Assembly: GCA_017403185.1 (NCBI GenBank)
Contig: JAFQON010000036.1
Coordinates: forward strand, 124,001 to 188,000
Direction: 5' to 3'
Length of the DNA stretch: 64,000 bases
DNA from: Clostridia bacterium
GTDB lineage: Bacteria > Bacillota > Clostridia > Oscillospirales > Acutalibacteraceae
In this document: positions 42,246 through 50,653 of the stretch, one piece after another
Layout: each line of letters starts with the position of its first letter
How positions within the stretch are numbered: the first letter of the stretch is position 1
The notes under the pieces: model-generated
Seen by the model: the letters and a program-made list of their open reading frames with translations, nothing else
The model's database searches: none
What the model was told of the DNA's origin: nothing
Translations under genes and position numbers: made by a program

Positions 42246-42358
42246 GAGTTATTTTAATATTTTTTTATTTCCTTTTTTGACGAAAAATTCAAAAAAGTGT
42301 TTATTTGTTTTTCATTTGCTGTTATAATAGAAATATATATGCTGTAAGGGGGATTCAG

Positions 42359-43093
42359 ATGTATAACATTCTTATCTGCGATGATGATGCGGATATCCGC
42401 TCTGCCCTCAGAATTTACCTTGCAAATGAGGATTATAACATCCTTGAGGCTGAAAACGGCAGGCAGGCACTTGAAATGATTGAAAACGAAAACATTCATC
42501 TGCTGCTGATGGATATAATGATGCCCGTGCTTGACGGAATCCGTGCGCTCACAAAGCTGCGTGAAAACAACAACAACATCCCTGTTATTCTGCTCACGGC
42601 AAAAAGCCAGGATAACGATAAAATTCTCGGCCTCAATGCCGGCGCAGATGACTATATCACAAAGCCCTTCAATCCCGTTGAGGTTATTGCAAGGGTAAAG
42701 TCGCAGATTCGCCGCTACATCCGTTTCGGCGGGTCAAGCGATGTTGCACCAAAATCAAGCATACTCAGAAACGGCTCAATTGAGCTCGATACAAGCTCAA
42801 AAACAGTCACCCGTGACGGCGAGCCCGTTAACCTCACACCCACTGAGATGATGCTTCTCAGATTCTTTATGGAAAATCCCGACAAGGTATTTTCTCCTAA
42901 AGAAATTTACAGAAATGTGTGGAAGGATGACCCTCTCGGGGCAGAAAACACTGTTACCGTTCACATACGCCATCTGCGCGAAAAAATAGAAATCGACCCC
43001 GCAAACCCCGATTATCTAAAGGTTTCATGGGGACACGGCTACAAAATGGTCAGCAAAAAGGTGCCCGAAAAGATTACAAGGAGTGATTCCTGA
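42359..43093 (+). CDS. OmpR/PhoB-family response regulator
   Basis: 244 residues from the ATG at 42359 (site AAGGGGG); upstream codons are in the promoter region. The receiver domain has DDD near residue 7, phospho-acceptor Asp52 in LLMDIMMP and Lys in YITKPFNP. The C-terminal winged helix has LTPTEMMLLRFFMENP and VTVHIRHLREKIE. Its stop overlaps the kinase start. The regulon is unknown. Confidence 0.93.
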   Translation: MYNILICDDDADIRSALRIYLANEDYNILEAENGRQALEMIENENIHLLLMDIMMPVLDGIRALTKLRENNNNIPVILLTAKSQDNDKILGLNAGADDYITKPFNPVEVIARVKSQIRRYIRFGGSSDVAPKSSILRNGSIELDTSSKTVTRDGEPVNLTPTEMMLLRFFMENPDKVFSPKEIYRNVWKDDPLGAENTVTVHIRHLREKIEIDPANPDYLKVSWGHGYKMVSKKVPEKITRSDS

Positions 43094-45060
43094 TGAAATA
43101 CGGCAAGCTGCGCTCTGAAAGCGACCGCACAGCCGCCACAATAATCCTGATTGTTCTCACCGTTGTTGCTGTCGGCTGTATTCTCGGCATGAGCTATCTT
43201 TTCGAATATAATTTTTATGAAAAGGGTGATAACGGCGACACCGCAAAAAGCGTTGCCGTGCAGATTTACTCTCTTAACGATATGGAGCTCGCAAAGGATT
43301 ATTACGACTGCCTTTCAGAAGGCAAAGACCCCCTGCGCCTCAAATATTATGAAGAACGGTTTTCTCTTAAGAACTCCAATTTTGCCTTCACCATAACCGA
43401 TTCTCAAAGCGGCAGAATTCTGCTTGACAGCACTGAAAAAAGCAATCTGTCATTTGATGAAATAAAGGATAATGCCTTTTACAGCGGTGATGCGGATTTT
43501 TTCATAACCGAAAACGGCGGTGAAATGAAATCCCTAACTCTGACATATATCATCCTTGCGGGTGAAAACAGGCAGGCAAACGATAAATATTCCAACGCCT
43601 TCCGTTGGATAGATGCTGCAAACTCACTGAAACATATTTTGTTTATCGTTCTGTTTTTCACTGTTCTGGTTATAATTATCATTCTCTCGCTGCTTACCAT
43701 AAATGCAGGCCTGCAGGACGATAAAAACGGCGAGGTTGTGCCGGGCTTCATTGACCGGCTGCCGCTTGATTTGTGCACGGCGGCAATCTTTCTGATGTTT
43801 GTGGTCGCCTGGATAATCATAAGCCTGACCTCGGCGGCGGATGCTGAGATGGTTCTTAACAATGTTGTCATCATGTTCACCTGTGTTGCGGCAATCCTTG
43901 TTCTTATGACCTATCTCTCAACCCTTGCAGTCAGAGTAAAAATGGGCAAAATATTCAAAAACACATTAATCTACAGAATCATAAGAATGTTCAAGCGCAA
44001 GACCTCAAGAAATGTGAGAAGAAAAATCAGCGAAGTCTCACCCTTCAGAAAGCTGATTATCGGCATTGTCATTTTCTTTCTTGCAGAGGCGGCAATCCTC
44101 ATTGCTCTTGCGTATTTCGGTATATTCGACAAGGCATCCGATCAAAGCTCTGTTATTCTCACTTTCATTGTAATATGGGGCATTACAAGACTGATTGTTA
44201 TTCCTATTTTCGCAATGATTGCGATAAATCTCTATTATGTTAAAGAAGAGGGTCAGCGCCTTGCGGAGGGCGTGCTCGGTGATGAGATTGCCTCCAAGCT
44301 CTCGGTTGCAAGCATCAGAGCGCACGGCAAAAACCTTGATGTTATAAAAAGAGAAATCAACAAAGCAGTTGAGCAGGAGCTTAAAAGCGAAAGGCTGCGA
44401 AACGAGCTTATTACAAATGTTTCGCACGATATCAAAACTCCCCTCACCTCAATCAAAAGCTATGTTGACTTTTTGCAGAGGGACGATATAACCGAGCAGC
44501 AGCGCAAGGAATACCTCGCAATTGTTGCAAAGCACACCGAAAAGCTCTCCGTGCTTGCAAAAAATCTTATCGAGGTTTCTCAGATCACCTCAGGCAGCAT
44601 TGAAGTCAAAAGTGAGAAAACAAGCCTGAATATCATTATTGAGCAGACTCTTGATGAATTTGCATTAAAGCTTGAACAAAGCGGACTTATTCCGAGAGTT
44701 GAGCTGCCTGAAAATGATGTGTGTATCATGGGTGACGGCGAATGGCTGTGGCGAATTTTTGCAAATCTGTTCAACAACGCCTGCAAATATGCTTCCCCTG
44801 ACACAGACCTTGAAATTTCACTTGAACAGACAGACGAAAAAGCCTGTGTAAGAATTTCAAATATATCAAAAGCACCGCTCAACATTGAAGGTGACGAGCT
44901 TTTTGAAAGGTTTGTGAGAGGCGACAGCTCAAGGCATACCGAGGGCAACGGTCTCGGGCTTTCAATTGCAAAAAGCCTTGCTGAGCTTCAGGGCGGCAGC
45001 CTTGATATTTCCGTAAGAGAAGATAAATTCACTGCGATAATAATTTTTAACATTGCGTAA
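43093..45060 (+). CDS. Sensor histidine kinase with a multi-helix membrane part
   Basis: 655 residues. An N-terminal helix and an external region of about 145 residues are followed by five or six further membrane helices between about 180 and 390, more than in a standard sensor. Then come HisKA with His445 in NVSHDIKTPLTS, the N box NLFNNACKYA and the G box GNGLGLSIAKSL. The signal is unknown. It overlaps the regulator stop (TGATGA) and is followed 11 bases later by the CAP lipoprotein. Confidence 0.9.
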   Translation: MKYGKLRSESDRTAATIILIVLTVVAVGCILGMSYLFEYNFYEKGDNGDTAKSVAVQIYSLNDMELAKDYYDCLSEGKDPLRLKYYEERFSLKNSNFAFTITDSQSGRILLDSTEKSNLSFDEIKDNAFYSGDADFFITENGGEMKSLTLTYIILAGENRQANDKYSNAFRWIDAANSLKHILFIVLFFTVLVIIIILSLLTINAGLQDDKNGEVVPGFIDRLPLDLCTAAIFLMFVVAWIIISLTSAADAEMVLNNVVIMFTCVAAILVLMTYLSTLAVRVKMGKIFKNTLIYRIIRMFKRKTSRNVRRKISEVSPFRKLIIGIVIFFLAEAAILIALAYFGIFDKASDQSSVILTFIVIWGITRLIVIPIFAMIAINLYYVKEEGQRLAEGVLGDEIASKLSVASIRAHGKNLDVIKREINKAVEQELKSERLRNELITNVSHDIKTPLTSIKSYVDFLQRDDITEQQRKEYLAIVAKHTEKLSVLAKNLIEVSQITSGSIEVKSEKTSLNIIIEQTLDEFALKLEQSGLIPRVELPENDVCIMGDGEWLWRIFANLFNNACKYASPDTDLEISLEQTDEKACVRISNISKAPLNIEGDELFERFVRGDSSRHTEGNGLGLSIAKSLAELQGGSLDISVREDKFTAIIIFNIA

Positions 45061-45071
45061 CAGGAGAAAAA

Positions 45072-45977
45072 ATGAAAAAAAGAGTTATATGTGCAGCAGC
45101 AGCGGCGCTTGTTCTTTCAACCCTTGCAGCCTGCGGAGGCTCAAAGCCGACAGCTGAAACGACTTCACAGGCAACATCGGCAATTTCCGTGAGCCTCACG
45201 ACGGCTCATTCAACAACCGGTGCCGCAAGCACAACCGCAATCACCTCCTCTGCCGTTGTGCAGACGGTAACGGAGTATTTATCAACTGCAACAAAAAAAG
45301 AAACAACAACATCAGCCCCCGCAACAACTGCAATTTTAACCACAACTCTGCCTCAATATGATGAAAACAAGCCCGACGGGTACTATGACAAAATCCAGAA
45401 TGTTTTCAGGGAAGAGCTCAAATACGGCGTTTTGAGAAGAAGAAATGAAATTAATTATATTGAAACGCTTGCAGACGGCACAAGAGTTACCGTAAAGCAG
45501 CATTTATCAGAATACTATAACCGCTTGGGCTACCGTGCTGATTACGAAGACCTTCTCCCTGCTGCAAAGGAAAATATAAACACTTATTCTGACCTGATAA
45601 ATCTTGAGCTGAGCATCATCAACGGCTACCGTGCCAAAGAAGGAATTGCACCCCTTTCACTGAGCACGGAGCTTACCGAAATTGCAAGCGCAAGGGCAGA
45701 GGAAATTGCATGGTCGGGCAAGCATTCCCACACAAGGCCAAACGGAAAAAACTGCTCCACAATCTTAAAAGAAGCAGGCATAACCAAAGGCACTGCAGGC
45801 GAAAACATAGGCTGGGGCTACTCATCCGTTGAGGATGTATGTCAGGCATGGAAGAATTCCGAAACACATTATGAAAACATAATGAATCCTGAATTTGTAA
45901 AAATCGGAATCGGCATTGCTGCCGACCCCGACCCTGATAAACTTCTCTGCTGGGCACAGATATTTATGGATGAATAG
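45072..45977 (+). CDS. Lipoprotein with CAP/SCP-like domain
   Basis: 301 residues. Lipobox LAAC with Cys near residue 21, a Ser/Thr-rich linker of about 70 residues, then a CAP domain near 165-300 with SIINGYRAKEGIAPL, the HSHTRPNG motif, GENIGWGYSSVEDV and CQAWKNSETHYENIMNP. Such domains occur in many secreted Firmicute proteins (YkwD-like), with unclear function. It probably forms an operon with the two-component system. Confidence 0.85.
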   Translation: MKKRVICAAAAALVLSTLAACGGSKPTAETTSQATSAISVSLTTAHSTTGAASTTAITSSAVVQTVTEYLSTATKKETTTSAPATTAILTTTLPQYDENKPDGYYDKIQNVFREELKYGVLRRRNEINYIETLADGTRVTVKQHLSEYYNRLGYRADYEDLLPAAKENINTYSDLINLELSIINGYRAKEGIAPLSLSTELTEIASARAEEIAWSGKHSHTRPNGKNCSTILKEAGITKGTAGENIGWGYSSVEDVCQAWKNSETHYENIMNPEFVKIGIGIAADPDPDKLLCWAQIFMDE

Positions 45978-45983
45978 AAAAAA

Positions 45984-46012
45984 GGGGCTGTGTAAAAACA
46001 GCCCCTCTGTTA
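45984..46012. terminator. Terminator between the CAP lipoprotein and the small XRE gene
   Basis: GGGGCTG (45984-45990) / CAGCCCC (45999-46005), loop tgtaaaaa, with A's and T's on the two sides. Confidence 0.75.
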
Positions 46013-46210
46013 TTCTTCAATAAATTCCGCAATATCTTCAAGCCTGCAATTTAAAAATATGCAAAGCTTGTTTAATGTTTTTGTTTCCATGTTTTCATTT
46101 GCTTTAAGCCTTCTGACGGTTTTGCTGTCTATTCCGCAGTTTTCTCTCAGCTGATAGGTTGAGATGCCTTTATTTTTCATTGTAATCCAGAGCTTATCAA
46201 AAACAATCAT
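46010..46210 (-). CDS. Small XRE-type DNA-binding protein
   Basis: 66 residues from the ATG at 46210, with a GGAGG site eight bases before; an ATG at 46225 overlaps that site. It is a single helix-turn-helix domain (STYQLRENCGIDSKTVRRLK; ENMETKTLNKLCIFLNC), the size of the Cro-like regulators of toxin or mobile element modules. It faces a strong promoter pointing the other way with nothing substantial behind it. Confidence 0.85.
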   Translation of the reverse strand: MIVFDKLWITMKNKGISTYQLRENCGIDSKTVRRLKANENMETKTLNKLCIFLNCRLEDIAEFIEE

Positions 46211-46226
46211 AACTGTAACCTCCATA

Positions 46227-46255
46227 TTGACAATAATAATTATGGGGGTTATAAT
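46227..46255 (+). promoter_or_regulatory. Strong divergent promoter opposite the small XRE gene
   Basis: TTGACA (46227-46232), 17-base spacer, TATAAT (46250-46255). The -10 is preceded by GGGGGT. Confidence 0.65.
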
Positions 46256-46267
46256 CTTTTTTATTAA

Positions 46268-46282
46268 GGGGATATAATCCCC
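46268..46282. promoter_or_regulatory. Operator-like palindrome GGGGAT-ATA-ATCCCC
   Basis: Perfect six-base inverted repeat around ATA, 13 bases after the divergent -10. A related half (GGGGGTTATAATC) overlaps the -10 itself. Probably bound by the adjacent XRE protein. Confidence 0.5.
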
Positions 46283-46304
46283 ACAACATATTGAGGAAAC
46301 ATAG

Positions 46305-46334
46305 ATGACAGAAATAATATCAGATAATTTCTAA
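46305..46334 (+). pseudogene. Nine-codon remnant or peptide behind the divergent promoter
   Basis: ATG with a TTGAGGA site, encoding MTEIISDNF then TAA. It looks like the start of a lost gene, since the following sequence is repeat material (46345-46379) and then the end of the opposing ATPase gene. A functional peptide is possible. Confidence 0.35.
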
Positions 46335-46344
46335 ATCACCCCTG

Positions 46345-46379
46345 TAATTCCGAATTCCGCATTCCGAATTCCGAATTGA
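46345..46379. repeat. Partial repeat made of ccgaatt/ggaatt motifs
   Basis: taattccgaattccgcattc and following bases match the outer end of the type A variant at 12791-12920. Only one end is present. Confidence 0.55.
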
Positions 46380-47468
46380 TTATTCCTCGCTCCACCATTC
46401 GCTTTTCCATATGCGTTCGGTCAGGCTGTCGGCAATTGCGCTTATTTTTTCAAAATTCATGGCATCAACATAGCATTTTTCAAGGTCATCGTGAATTCCT
46501 TTTGCAATTTTCAGCGAGCAGACCGCCTCATTCATAAGCTCGTTTGCCGCTTTTTTTGCAAAAGTGAGCCTCGGCTTATGCGCCGACATATCGGCAAGAG
46601 AATAAAACCGACGCAGATTAACGGTTTTCGTGGGTGTTATATTCAGATTGCAGAGCTTATCCGCAGTGAAAAATCCGAGCGAAAGCTCCTTTATGATAAT
46701 GTGTCGAATCGCCTTTTCACGGTTTATACACGGGCTTGAAATAACCGAAAATCCGCTTGCAAGGGCATATGAACGGATTTCGCCGATAAGCTTCGATGAA
46801 GCAATGCCGAATTCATCCTCAAACACGATTTTTTCACTGCAAAGTGACTCTGCCGTTTCATTCAAAAAGAAATATCCCCACGGTGTAATTGCATCAAGAA
46901 GGCGGGTTTTCTCGGTTCCTATTTTACCCCTCGGCTTTTTAAAATGTCGGCTTGAAACTCTTGATGCGTAACGCATAAGTCTGCTTTCATCAAGGCAGTC
47001 ACGGCAGATTTTTTCGCCGTCGGCAAAAATTGAAAATGCAGATTCAATAAATCGCCTGCTTCTTTGATGGCAGGCTTTGTTTTTATCTGTCAGAGAGATA
47101 ATTTCTTCCTTTTTTTCAAGCAGTTTTTCCTTATCCCAGCAGTCGCCGAGGTTGACTATTTCACCCGTTGCTCCGGGATAATCCGGGTCAAGGGTATGCG
47201 GTGAGGTGCCGTCGCAGATGCTTACTCTCAGTGAAGGAAAAATAACTCCGTCAAGAGAATTCGGGTCTGAAGAACAAAAAATCCTTTCGCATTCAATATC
47301 CTTTTTCTCCATTTCATCGGCAACTCTGCGCATCAGCGATGATTTTCCCGTGCCGGGCCCGCCTTTTATAATATAGGTATACTGCCCTTCAATTTTCGGA
47401 GTAAGCTGTGAAAAACAGCTGAAAAATCCGTTTTTGCCGCTTGAACCGAGAAAATATGCTTCATTCAT
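46380..47468 (-). CDS. P-loop ATPase of unknown function
   Basis: 362 residues. Walker A is IKGGPGTGKSSLMRRVADEM near residue 35; a second feature, ERIFCSSDPNSLDGVIFPSL, follows. The length and these motifs fit the Firmicute ATPase family known as PRK06851 (as I recall it); some members have two P-loop halves, and here the second half has no clear Walker A. Ribosome site GGAGG. Function not known. Confidence 0.7.
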   Translation of the reverse strand: MNEAYFLGSSGKNGFFSCFSQLTPKIEGQYTYIIKGGPGTGKSSLMRRVADEMEKKDIECERIFCSSDPNSLDGVIFPSLRVSICDGTSPHTLDPDYPGATGEIVNLGDCWDKEKLLEKKEEIISLTDKNKACHQRSRRFIESAFSIFADGEKICRDCLDESRLMRYASRVSSRHFKKPRGKIGTEKTRLLDAITPWGYFFLNETAESLCSEKIVFEDEFGIASSKLIGEIRSYALASGFSVISSPCINREKAIRHIIIKELSLGFFTADKLCNLNITPTKTVNLRRFYSLADMSAHKPRLTFAKKAANELMNEAVCSLKIAKGIHDDLEKCYVDAMNFEKISAIADSLTERIWKSEWWSEE

Positions 47469-47586
47469 CTGTATTCCTCCCGTATAAATACTACTATCAA
47501 TTTATTCAAATACTCATGTTGTGTGAAAAAAACGGATAAAATTGCCTTGTTTTTTTCAAAATATCGTGATTTAGCAAAAAATACAC

Positions 47587-47615
47587 TTGATATTATTTAA
47601 AATATATTATATAAT
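47587..47615 (+). promoter_or_regulatory. Promoter of the SRP RNA
   Basis: TTGATA (47587-47592), 17-base spacer, TATAAT (47610-47615). Confidence 0.75.
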
Positions 47616-47636
47616 ATATCGGTAAATGATTAATGG

Positions 47637-47788
47637 CAGAAGAGCTTTCTTTTGGTCATGTGGCGTGTGGGTCCTGTGCGACAGGGCACCGTGAACCATG
47701 TCAGGCGGGTGAACCGAGCAGCATTAAGCGGACAGTCTTGTGCGCCACAGTCTGCCTACCGCCATATGACCAAGAAAAAGCTCTTTAT
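47637..47788 (+). ncRNA. ffs: Signal recognition particle RNA
   Basis: The core GTGAACCATGTCAGG...AGCAGCATTAAG is the conserved helix 8 of bacterial SRP RNA, which binds Ffh. The ends pair over more than 20 bases: AGAGCTTTCTTTTGGTCAT (from about 47639) with ATGACCAAGAAAAAGCTCT (to about 47785), followed by a T-run. It stands just before dnaX, as scr does in Bacillus. The dnaX reading frame is open through it by chance. Confidence 0.92.
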
Positions 47789-47809
47789 TTTTTATTAAGG
47801 GGTGAAAGA

Positions 47810-49417
47810 ATGTATCAGGCACTTTACCGCAAATGGAGACCGAAAAACTTCAACGATGTTTACGGTCAGCCCCATGTAACAAGAACTCTGCAAAGCCAGC
47901 TTGAAAGCGGCAGAATTTCTCACGCCTATCTTTTCACGGGCTCAAGGGGCACGGGTAAAACCACCTGCGCAAAAATTCTTTCAAAGGCAGTCAATTGCCT
48001 GAATCCCGTTGACGGCAATCCCTGCAACGAATGTGAAATCTGCAGGGGCATTGAAAACGGCTCAATCCTTGATGTTATCGAAATTGACGCCGCAAGCAAC
48101 AACGGTGTTGACAATATCCGTGATTTGCGTGAAGAAGCGAATTTTACACCCGCAAACGCCAAATTCAGGGTATACATAATCGACGAGGTGCATATGCTCT
48201 CAATCGGCGCATTCAATGCACTGCTCAAAACTCTTGAAGAGCCGCCCTCACATGTTATTTTTATCCTTGCAACAACAGAAATACACAAGCTGCCCTCAAC
48301 AATTCTTTCAAGATGTCAGCGTTTTGATTTCAAAAGAATTGCTCCCGAGGATATCACGGCAAGGCTGATGTATGTTGCTGAAAAAGAGAATGTCACCCTC
48401 ACACCCAACGCTGCAAGCCTTATTGCCAGAATTGCCGACGGCGGCATGAGAGATGCTCTTTCGCTGCTTGACCGCTGCTTTGCAATGGGCACTGATATTA
48501 ATGAAGATACCGTCAGCGATGCTGCGGGCATTGCAGGCACGATTCATCTTTTCTCATTCTCTGAATATGTTGCAAAAGGAGATTTTACAAGCGCACTGAA
48601 GCTTGTATCAAAGCTTCACAGCGACTCCTGCGATATAGACAGTCTTTGCACCGAGCTGACACTCCATTTCCGCAATCTTATGGTTGCAAAAACGGTTAAC
48701 GAATGTGAAGGATTAATCGTCTGCTCAAATGATGAGCTTTTAAAAATCAAAGAAAGAGCGGGAGAATTGAAGCTCTCAAAAATTCTCTCCTGCATTGAAA
48801 TTCTTGAACAGACAGCAAAAAATATAAAAAATGCGGCAAACAAAAAAATTCAGCTTGAAGCGGCAGTAATCAAAATGTGCGCTCCTTCAGCATCCTCAGG
48901 CGAAGGAATTTCGCCTGACCTTGAAGAAAGAATAGTTGCAATTGAAGAAAAGCTTGCAGCTCTTTCAAGCGCAAAACCCGCTGCTTCTCAGCCTTCACCC
49001 GCTCCGGTGCAAAAGCCTGCACCTGCTGCACCCTCAGAGCCGAAGCCTGAGCCTGAAGAAGAGAAGCCGCCCCTTCCGCCCGCACCGGAAGCGGATATTC
49101 CCGACGGCGACTTCAAGGGCTGGCCCGAGGTGCTTGAAAAAATTATGCGCTACGATATTCCTCTTTACGGAATTATGGCGAATTCAACCGCATCAATAAA
49201 AAACGGCAGAGTTGTGATTCATTCCGAAAATCCCACTCTTTTCGATTTCATCTGCACAGATACTCACTCAAAGGAGCTTGCAAGAGCCGTGTTTGAGGTG
49301 GTCGGCAAAAAAATGAAAATAGCCGTTTCAAATACCGAAAAGCCCAAGGCGGCAACAAGCCCTTTGGAAAATTTAAAGAATAAAATAAACAATTTTAACT
49401 CTAACGGAGGTCAATGA
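47810..49417 (+). CDS. dnaX: DNA polymerase III tau/gamma subunit
   Basis: 535 residues from the ATG at 47810 (site AAGGGGTG), beginning MYQALYRKWRPKNFNDVYGQ; 59 upstream codons are SRP RNA. Walker A GSRGTGKTTCAKIL, a zinc module CNECEIC, IDEVHMLSIGAFNALLKTLEEPP and SRC motif STILSRCQRFDF are present. A Pro/Ala-rich linker (Pro-Ala-Glu near residues 400-440) joins the C-terminal tau part. It loads the sliding clamp. Followed two bases later by ybaB. Confidence 0.96.
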   Translation: MYQALYRKWRPKNFNDVYGQPHVTRTLQSQLESGRISHAYLFTGSRGTGKTTCAKILSKAVNCLNPVDGNPCNECEICRGIENGSILDVIEIDAASNNGVDNIRDLREEANFTPANAKFRVYIIDEVHMLSIGAFNALLKTLEEPPSHVIFILATTEIHKLPSTILSRCQRFDFKRIAPEDITARLMYVAEKENVTLTPNAASLIARIADGGMRDALSLLDRCFAMGTDINEDTVSDAAGIAGTIHLFSFSEYVAKGDFTSALKLVSKLHSDSCDIDSLCTELTLHFRNLMVAKTVNECEGLIVCSNDELLKIKERAGELKLSKILSCIEILEQTAKNIKNAANKKIQLEAAVIKMCAPSASSGEGISPDLEERIVAIEEKLAALSSAKPAASQPSPAPVQKPAPAAPSEPKPEPEEEKPPLPPAPEADIPDGDFKGWPEVLEKIMRYDIPLYGIMANSTASIKNGRVVIHSENPTLFDFICTDTHSKELARAVFEVVGKKMKIAVSNTEKPKAATSPLENLKNKINNFNSNGGQ

Positions 49418-49418
49418 T

Positions 49419-49751
49419 ATGAAAGCAAGAATTCCCGGCGCTCCCCAGGGCGGCAATATGATGAAAAAAATTCAGGAAATGCAGGAGAATATGGCTGCAA
49501 TTCAGCAGGAGGTTGAAGCAACCGAATTCTCATCAAGTGTAGGCGGCGGTGCAGTTGAGGTTGTTGTTAACGGTGCTCATGAGGTAACAGCAGTTAACCT
49601 TAAGCCCGAAATCGTTGACCCCGATGATATTGAAATGCTTCAGGACCTTATCATTTCCGCTTTTAACGAAAGCATCCGCAAGGCTAACGAAGCCATGGAG
49701 CAGGGTATGGAAAAGGCTAAGGGCGGCCTTTCAATCCCCGGTCTTTTCTGA
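49419..49751 (+). CDS. ybaB: YbaB/EbfC-family nucleoid-associated protein
   Basis: 110 residues: Gly-rich start, a long helix (MMKKIQEMQENMAAIQQEVE), the beta hairpin SSVGGGAVEVVVNGAHEV, and NEAMEQGMEKAKGGLSIPG. It binds DNA as a dimer. The gene is flanked by dnaX and recR as in most Firmicutes; its stop overlaps the recR start (TGATG). Confidence 0.94.
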   Translation: MKARIPGAPQGGNMMKKIQEMQENMAAIQQEVEATEFSSSVGGGAVEVVVNGAHEVTAVNLKPEIVDPDDIEMLQDLIISAFNESIRKANEAMEQGMEKAKGGLSIPGLF

Positions 49752-50350
49752 TGAGCGGATTCACACCATCACTCGACAATCTCATTGATCAGTTTGCAAA
49801 GCTCCCATCAGTCGGCAGAAAAAGCGCTCAAAGGCTTGCTTTTCATATTCTTTCAATGAGTGATGCGGATGCGCAGAGGTTTACCGAAACGATTCTCAAT
49901 GCAAGAAGCTCGATAAAACGCTGCGAAATCTGCTGTAATCTTACAGACGGCGAGGTTTGCTCGGTTTGCTCATCTCAGTCAAGGGATAAATCAACAATCT
50001 GCGTTGTTGAAGACCCGAGAGATGTTATTGCAATCGAGCGCACCCACGAATACAACGGGCTTTATCATGTGCTTCACGGCGTTATTTCGCCCATGAATGA
50101 CATAAATCCCGAGGATATCTGTATAAAAGAGCTGCTTTTAAGGCTCAGCGACGATACCGTTAAAGAAATTATCATGGCAACCAACCCCACAGTTGAGGGT
50201 GAAGCCACATCAATGTATATTTCAAGGCTGATAAAACCTCTCGGCATCAATGTTAGCCGCCTTGCTTACGGCGTGCCCGTAGGTGCAGACCTTGAATATG
50301 CCGATGAATTCACTCTTATCAGGGCTCTTGAAGGCAGAAATGAGCTTTAA
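49751..50350 (+). CDS. recR: Recombination protein RecR
   Basis: 199 residues: helix-hairpin-helix FAKLPSVGRKSAQRLAFHIL, a C4 zinc finger CEICCNLTDGEVCSVC, and the TOPRIM domain with CVVEDPRDVIAIERT and LIMATNPTVEGEATSMYI-type motif (IIMATNPTVEGEA). It works with RecF/RecO in gap repair. Confidence 0.97.
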   Translation: MSGFTPSLDNLIDQFAKLPSVGRKSAQRLAFHILSMSDADAQRFTETILNARSSIKRCEICCNLTDGEVCSVCSSQSRDKSTICVVEDPRDVIAIERTHEYNGLYHVLHGVISPMNDINPEDICIKELLLRLSDDTVKEIIMATNPTVEGEATSMYISRLIKPLGINVSRLAYGVPVGADLEYADEFTLIRALEGRNEL

Positions 50351-50640
50351 AATCAGCAAAAGTTTTCCACTTATTTATACTTTTCCACTTTTCGGTTTTC
50401 CACCTTTACACTTTGGCAAAAAACGGGAAGTTGAAAACCCTCACTTTTCCACTAAAAAAAGTTAAAAGATTTTCTTCAAATTTCTATATTTTTCAAGGGT
50501 TGCGGAAGTTATACCATATTTTCACGCCCCCTACTACAACTACTATAATATAGATATTATATCCTTTAATATAAAAGAAAAATTTCTCTCATTTTTAATT
50601 TACAGGCAATTAAAAGAATTATCCCGTGCGGATAATTTCA
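50351..50640 (+). other. Candidate origin-like region upstream of dnaN
   Basis: The 303-base gap holds four same-direction TTTTCCAC motifs (50363, 50381, 50396, 50445), one base from the core TTATCCAC of DnaA boxes, then a very AT-rich stretch (50455-50620). In Firmicutes oriC usually lies next to dnaA-dnaN; dnaA is absent here. No terminator for recR is obvious. This may be a replication origin or only a promoter region. Confidence 0.4.
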
Positions 50641-50653
50641 AGGAGGAGCAAAA

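Noticed and set aside
47633..47809. 59-codon N-terminal extension of dnaX
   Set aside because: The stretch folds as SRP RNA with its own promoter, and DnaX proteins begin at MYQALYRKWRP, which has a good ribosome site.
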